Of a stretch of 27,094 nt of DNA, positions 24,055-27,094 are shown piece after piece (within the stretch, counting starts at the first letter, position 1; every line of letters starts with the position of its first letter). The position numbers were made by a program, and so were the translations under genes. The notes under the pieces were generated by a model. The model was not told where the DNA came from and made no database searches. It saw nothing but the letters and a program-made list of their open reading frames with translations. The stretch is from Bacteroides sp. (GTDB lineage: Bacteria > Bacteroidota > Bacteroidia > Bacteroidales > Bacteroidaceae), in contig JASLDF010000155.1 in NCBI GenBank assembly GCA_030151635.1, forward strand, positions 1 to 27,094. Reading direction: 5' to 3'.

Positions 24055-25476
24055 ATGGTAGAAAATAAAGATACGGGTAGCAAAAGTGCCCCGAAATCAA
24101 ACACCACATCAAGCTCTTCCTCTGTAAAGGGGAAGGGTGCTGATGCGGGTAACACTTCAAAATCGGCATCCAGTAATGGAGGCAATCAGAAGGCTACATC
24201 ACAAACAAAAACAACAACTTCGAATTCGAGTAAAGAGACGGCTACAATGAAAACAACATCTGCAAGTGGCAAGTCATCGTCTTCGGGAAAAGCAACAAAA
24301 ACTCGTAAACCTAAATCGGAAAAACGAGTAAAAACAGAACAAGAAATCCGAGTACTAGCACCCATAATATTGGCGTTCTTTGTATCGGGACTGGTTGGAA
24401 TGGTGGGAGCTGTATCTGGCTATGTTAAGGAGGATTTTAACTTAAGTAATACGGTAAGCTCTTTGCTTGTATCTGCCATCTATTTTTGGTTCTTGATTAT
24501 GGCAGTTCCAACGGGCTATATTATGGATAAAATGGGACACAAAGGCACGGTAATTTTAGCACTAGGTCTGTCTTGTTTATCGCTGGTCATCCCCATTGTC
24601 TATTACAGTTACTTTACAATGATTATCTCTTTATGTTTGCTGGGCATTGCCAATACGATGCTGCAAATATCATTGAACCTATTGGTGTCAGACGTAACTC
24701 CTAAACGACAATTATCTAGTATGTTGACTTTAGGACAGTTCGTAGGACAAATACCTGCCATGGTTATTCCAATGTTTGCACTTTGGGCAGTAGCTATGTT
24801 TGGTAGCTGGCGTTGGGTTTATCCTGTATTCTTGCTGATATCGTTAGGTTTTACCTACTTTTTATTTAAGACGGATGTCAAAGAAAGCTCGGATAAAGAC
24901 CCTGCAAGCTTCAAAGATTTAATTGGTTTGCTTAAAAAGAAAACTGTCTTGTTTTGTTTCATTGCAATTGCATTGCAAGTGGGTATAGATGCTGGTGTTG
25001 CCATTACCACACCTAAGATTTTGGTGGAGCGAACAGGTATGTCCATCAGTGGAGCAAACTTTGTAACAAGTGTTTACGCCATGGTTAGGCTTGCGGGCTG
25101 TTTGGGTGGAGCATACATTTTGGCTAAGTTTTCGAACAAGAAAATCTATATGGCAAGTATTGCACTCATTTTAGTTGGATGTTTTGGCTTACTATTTATA
25201 AATTCCAGAATATTAATTTATATTTGTACCGCGCTGACGGGATTAGGAATTTCAAACTTGTTTGCTATTCTGTTTTCTCGTGCACTTGACGCATTGCCTA
25301 GAAAGAAAAACGACATCTCTAGTCTTATGATTATGGGACTTGTTGGGGGGGCTATTTTACCTCCAATCCTAGGTGGAGCGGCCGATATCGCTGGTGGTCA
25401 ATATGGAGCAATCATTGTTATCATGCTTTGTGCTGGAGTAATGATGTACATCTCTAAAGAGATTAAAGACGAATAG
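24055..25476 (+). CDS. MFS transporter (fructoside/fructose) with Ser/Thr/Lys-rich tail
   Basis: This 473-residue inner-membrane protein has about 12 membrane segments from residue 99 on and belongs to the major facilitator superfamily. It shares the loop GIDAGVAITTPKILVERTG with the MFS protein at 1997-3169. Its place between GH32 and fructokinase matches the inner-membrane transporter of B. thetaiotaomicron fructan loci (BT1758-like). With a cytoplasmic GH32 it may carry short fructo-oligosaccharides or sucrose as well as fructose. The unusual feature is residues 1-99: a low-complexity stretch of Ser, Thr, Lys, Gly and Asn (for example TTSSSSSVKGKG), absent from the paralog. An internal ATG at codon 65 would still leave 34 such residues, so the tail is not just a wrong start. 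Confidence 0.9.
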   Translation: MVENKDTGSKSAPKSNTTSSSSSVKGKGADAGNTSKSASSNGGNQKATSQTKTTTSNSSKETATMKTTSASGKSSSSGKATKTRKPKSEKRVKTEQEIRVLAPIILAFFVSGLVGMVGAVSGYVKEDFNLSNTVSSLLVSAIYFWFLIMAVPTGYIMDKMGHKGTVILALGLSCLSLVIPIVYYSYFTMIISLCLLGIANTMLQISLNLLVSDVTPKRQLSSMLTLGQFVGQIPAMVIPMFALWAVAMFGSWRWVYPVFLLISLGFTYFLFKTDVKESSDKDPASFKDLIGLLKKKTVLFCFIAIALQVGIDAGVAITTPKILVERTGMSISGANFVTSVYAMVRLAGCLGGAYILAKFSNKKIYMASIALILVGCFGLLFINSRILIYICTALTGLGISNLFAILFSRALDALPRKKNDISSLMIMGLVGGAILPPILGGAADIAGGQYGAIIVIMLCAGVMMYISKEIKDE

Positions 25477-25511
25477 GTCGCCGAGACAATTTATTAATAG
25501 AATAAACACTT

Positions 25512-26402
25512 ATGTCAGAAAAAATGATAGTTGGAATGGGAGAGATCCTTTGGGATGTCTTTGATGAAAAGAAAATTCTGGGGGGTGCACCTGCAAACTT
25601 TGCCTATAACATTGCTCAATTTGGACTTAACAGTAAAGTAATTAGTGCTGTTGGGAACGATAAAATGGGTGATGATATAGAACGAATTTTACAAGAAAAA
25701 AATGTTGGTCATTGTTTGGCGAGAGTCGACAAACGGACGGGCACCGTCTATGTTCGTGTAGACGAAGCAGGGATTCCAACTTACGACATTACCGAAAACG
25801 TGGCCTGGGATTATATCCCGTTTATGCCCGAGTTTAAGGAAATGGCTAAAAAGACACAAGTGTTTTGCTTCGGCTCACTGGCACAACGCTCTGAAAGGAG
25901 TAGGGCAACGATTAATGCATACCTTGATTTGATGCCTAGTTCGCCAAATAGCATGAAGATATTCGACATTAACCTGCGTCAAAGCTATTATAATGCCGAA
26001 ATCTTAAACGCTTCTTTTAATAAATGTAATGTGCTAAAGACAAACGACGAGGAATTGGAAATTATTGCTCGCTATTTAGGATACGACCATTTGGAGATGC
26101 GCGATGCTTGTAAAGCATTGGTACACATGTTTAATTTTAAAGCCTTAATTTTGACGTGTGGTGCTAAGGGAAGTTATATTTTTACTGCTGATGATGCCTC
26201 GTACTTTGATACACCTGTGGTGGAAGTACAAGATACGGTGGGTGCCGGAGATTCGTTCTTGAGTGGGTATGTTGCGGCTGTTTTAAGAGGGTTCTCTGTG
26301 GCAGATGCTCATCAGTTTGCTGTCGATGTGTCGGCATATGTCTGTACACAAGCAGGTGCTATGGTAACTTTTCCAAACGAACTACTTGAACGATTGGGAT
26401 AA
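25512..26402 (+). CDS. Fructokinase (PfkB family)
   Basis: This 296-residue cytoplasmic sugar kinase of the PfkB/ribokinase family phosphorylates fructose to fructose-6-phosphate with ATP. The N-terminal substrate-binding motif GGAPANFAYNIAQFG is followed by the C-terminal signature DTVGAGDSFLSGY with catalytic base Asp247 and its anion hole. The length is typical. It is the last gene of the GH32-MFS-kinase operon, 35 bases after the transporter, and ends at a strong terminator. The order GH32-transporter-kinase mirrors known Bacteroidota fructan loci, which makes fructokinase the best call over other PfkB sugars (ribose, adenosine, tagatose-6-P). It would also use fructose produced from mannitol by the dehydrogenase-family enzyme at 3353-4789. 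Confidence 0.93.
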   Translation: MSEKMIVGMGEILWDVFDEKKILGGAPANFAYNIAQFGLNSKVISAVGNDKMGDDIERILQEKNVGHCLARVDKRTGTVYVRVDEAGIPTYDITENVAWDYIPFMPEFKEMAKKTQVFCFGSLAQRSERSRATINAYLDLMPSSPNSMKIFDINLRQSYYNAEILNASFNKCNVLKTNDEELEIIARYLGYDHLEMRDACKALVHMFNFKALILTCGAKGSYIFTADDASYFDTPVVEVQDTVGAGDSFLSGYVAAVLRGFSVADAHQFAVDVSAYVCTQAGAMVTFPNELLERLG

Positions 26403-26427
26403 ATATTTTTCAATATTATAAAATACA

Positions 26428-26466
26428 AACCGTCTGTTACTCCTTGGAGCGACAGACGGTTTTTTT
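26428..26466 (+). terminator. Intrinsic terminator of the GH32-MFS-fructokinase operon
   Basis: A perfect 11-bp stem (26428-26438 with 26453-26463), an inner CTC/GAG stem and six T. Confidence 0.9.
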
Positions 26467-26685
26467 ATATGGCTTGTTTTCTACGGATGAGGCTTCACGC
26501 AAATTTGCTCTACTCCATGGTAATTAAGAGTCTTAATGTGTCGTACATAGCGATGTAATACGGATTGCCCGTTGTGTCATGTCATTTCGTATTGTGTAAT
26601 AGTAAATTTAAGAGTCTCATTATCGTGTAGATATACAGGTTGTTGCATATTCAGTTTAGAACTATTTTTGAATTCCTAAAGGAGT

Positions 26686-26802
26686 GCTACAGACCCTTAA
26701 ATCTCCTCTTTTTTATCTCCCTGAGAAGACAGTGTCTTCTTTCAAAGAGAACTGAGGCTTCTTTCAAAGAGAGGGCTTGTATCATAGGGAGATGGAATTT
26801 GC
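26686..26802. repeat. Dispersed hairpin repeat, copy 2
   Basis: Related to copy 1 at 10125-10232. It contains a palindrome AGAAGACA-G-TGTCTTCT (26724-26740) and two direct copies of CTTCTTTCAAAGAGA (26736-26750 and 26758-26772), each itself a mini-hairpin (CTTT-C-AAAG). A 71-codon open frame across it is not protein-like. Edges are approximate. Confidence 0.6.
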
Positions 26803-27010
26803 GGGTTTGTTGTGTAGCTAATGGAACACGGAATGACACTTGTGAATTGGAATAATGTTGTATATTATTTCAAGTATACAGCCCCTAGCTTATATTTATT
26901 CATTATAGTTGAATTGTTTATTTAATACGAAAACTTGCAATAAAAAGGTAATAGATAGCAGGTTTGATTGTCAATCTGCCATATAAATGACGTTAAAAAA
27001 GATGAATATA

Positions 27011-27041
27011 TTGGGGGATTGTCTGTAGGATGCTACTTTTG
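27011..27041 (+). promoter_or_regulatory. Promoter directed out of the window
   Basis: TTGG at 27011-27014 and TACTTTTG at 27034-27041 are separated by 19 bases, a good match to the Bacteroidota -33/-7 pattern. Transcription would start near 27048. Confidence 0.6.
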
Positions 27042-27094
27042 TAAGTTCGTTTCAGGATATAATGTATCAATATGATTATTAATTGAATAAATAT

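Larger units (their letters stand above)
26403..27094. other. Right-edge gap with terminator, repeat and outgoing promoter
   Basis: About 0.7 kb without a recognised gene: the fructokinase terminator, the second dispersed-repeat copy (about 26686-26802), AT-rich sequence, and a promoter at 27011-27041 directed out of the window. Confidence 0.6.

Noticed and set aside
26640..26855. 71-codon plus-strand frame
   Set aside because: It runs through the dispersed repeat, has a Cys/Arg-rich composition unlike a protein, and lacks a ribosome binding site.

Overview
The window looks like a chromosomal segment of a low-GC Bacteroidota bacterium, most likely of the order Bacteroidales/Marinilabiliales. 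The grounds are several promoter boxes matching the Bacteroidota -7 consensus TAnnTTTG, a hybrid two-component system (sensor kinase fused to receiver and AraC output), SPII lipoproteins, weak Shine-Dalgarno signals, long AT-rich intergenic gaps, and a fructan-type gene set resembling the Bacteroides thetaiotaomicron BT1754-BT1759 region. The genus cannot be fixed from the sequence.

Layout. 119-1107 (minus): a Nudix hydrolase and a small lipoprotein. 1997-5741: a sugar-polyol module with an MFS transporter and a mannitol-dehydrogenase-family enzyme on plus, and an AraC-type regulator convergent on minus. 5742-7600: a 1.8 kb gap with no convincing protein gene but several RNA-like structures, including a good small-RNA candidate at 6680-6750. 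7601-13360 (minus): a Na+/alanine-type symporter, an alpha/beta hydrolase, a leucyl aminopeptidase (pepA), a YtxH-like membrane protein and a DUF421 membrane protein with a long charged tail. 13722-14201 (plus): a PPC/DUF296 protein. 14419-26402 (plus): a fructose/fructan module made of a BT1754-like hybrid sensor, a collagen-like modular lipoprotein plus an OmpA-family protein, then a tight operon of GH32 beta-fructosidase, MFS transporter and PfkB fructokinase. The right edge carries a dispersed repeat and a promoter that fires out of the window.

How the genes work together. The hybrid sensor probably binds fructose in the periplasm and activates the GH32-MFS-fructokinase operon. The GH32 has no signal peptide, so import through the MFS protein probably precedes cytoplasmic hydrolysis, and the fructokinase then makes fructose-6-phosphate. 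No SusC/SusD pair is present in the window. The module at 2-5 kb encodes a paralogous MFS transporter sharing a signature loop with the fructan-operon transporter, plus an enzyme expected to interconvert mannitol and fructose, so the two modules may converge on fructose. The lipoprotein-OmpA pair sits between the sensor and its presumed target operon, is not part of known fructan loci, and is the least explained protein-coding part of the window.

Most transcription units end in clear intrinsic terminators. Several other terminator-like hairpins have no gene upstream and may mark small RNAs. Two copies of a dispersed hairpin repeat (about 10.1 and 26.7 kb) differ by paired, compensating changes.
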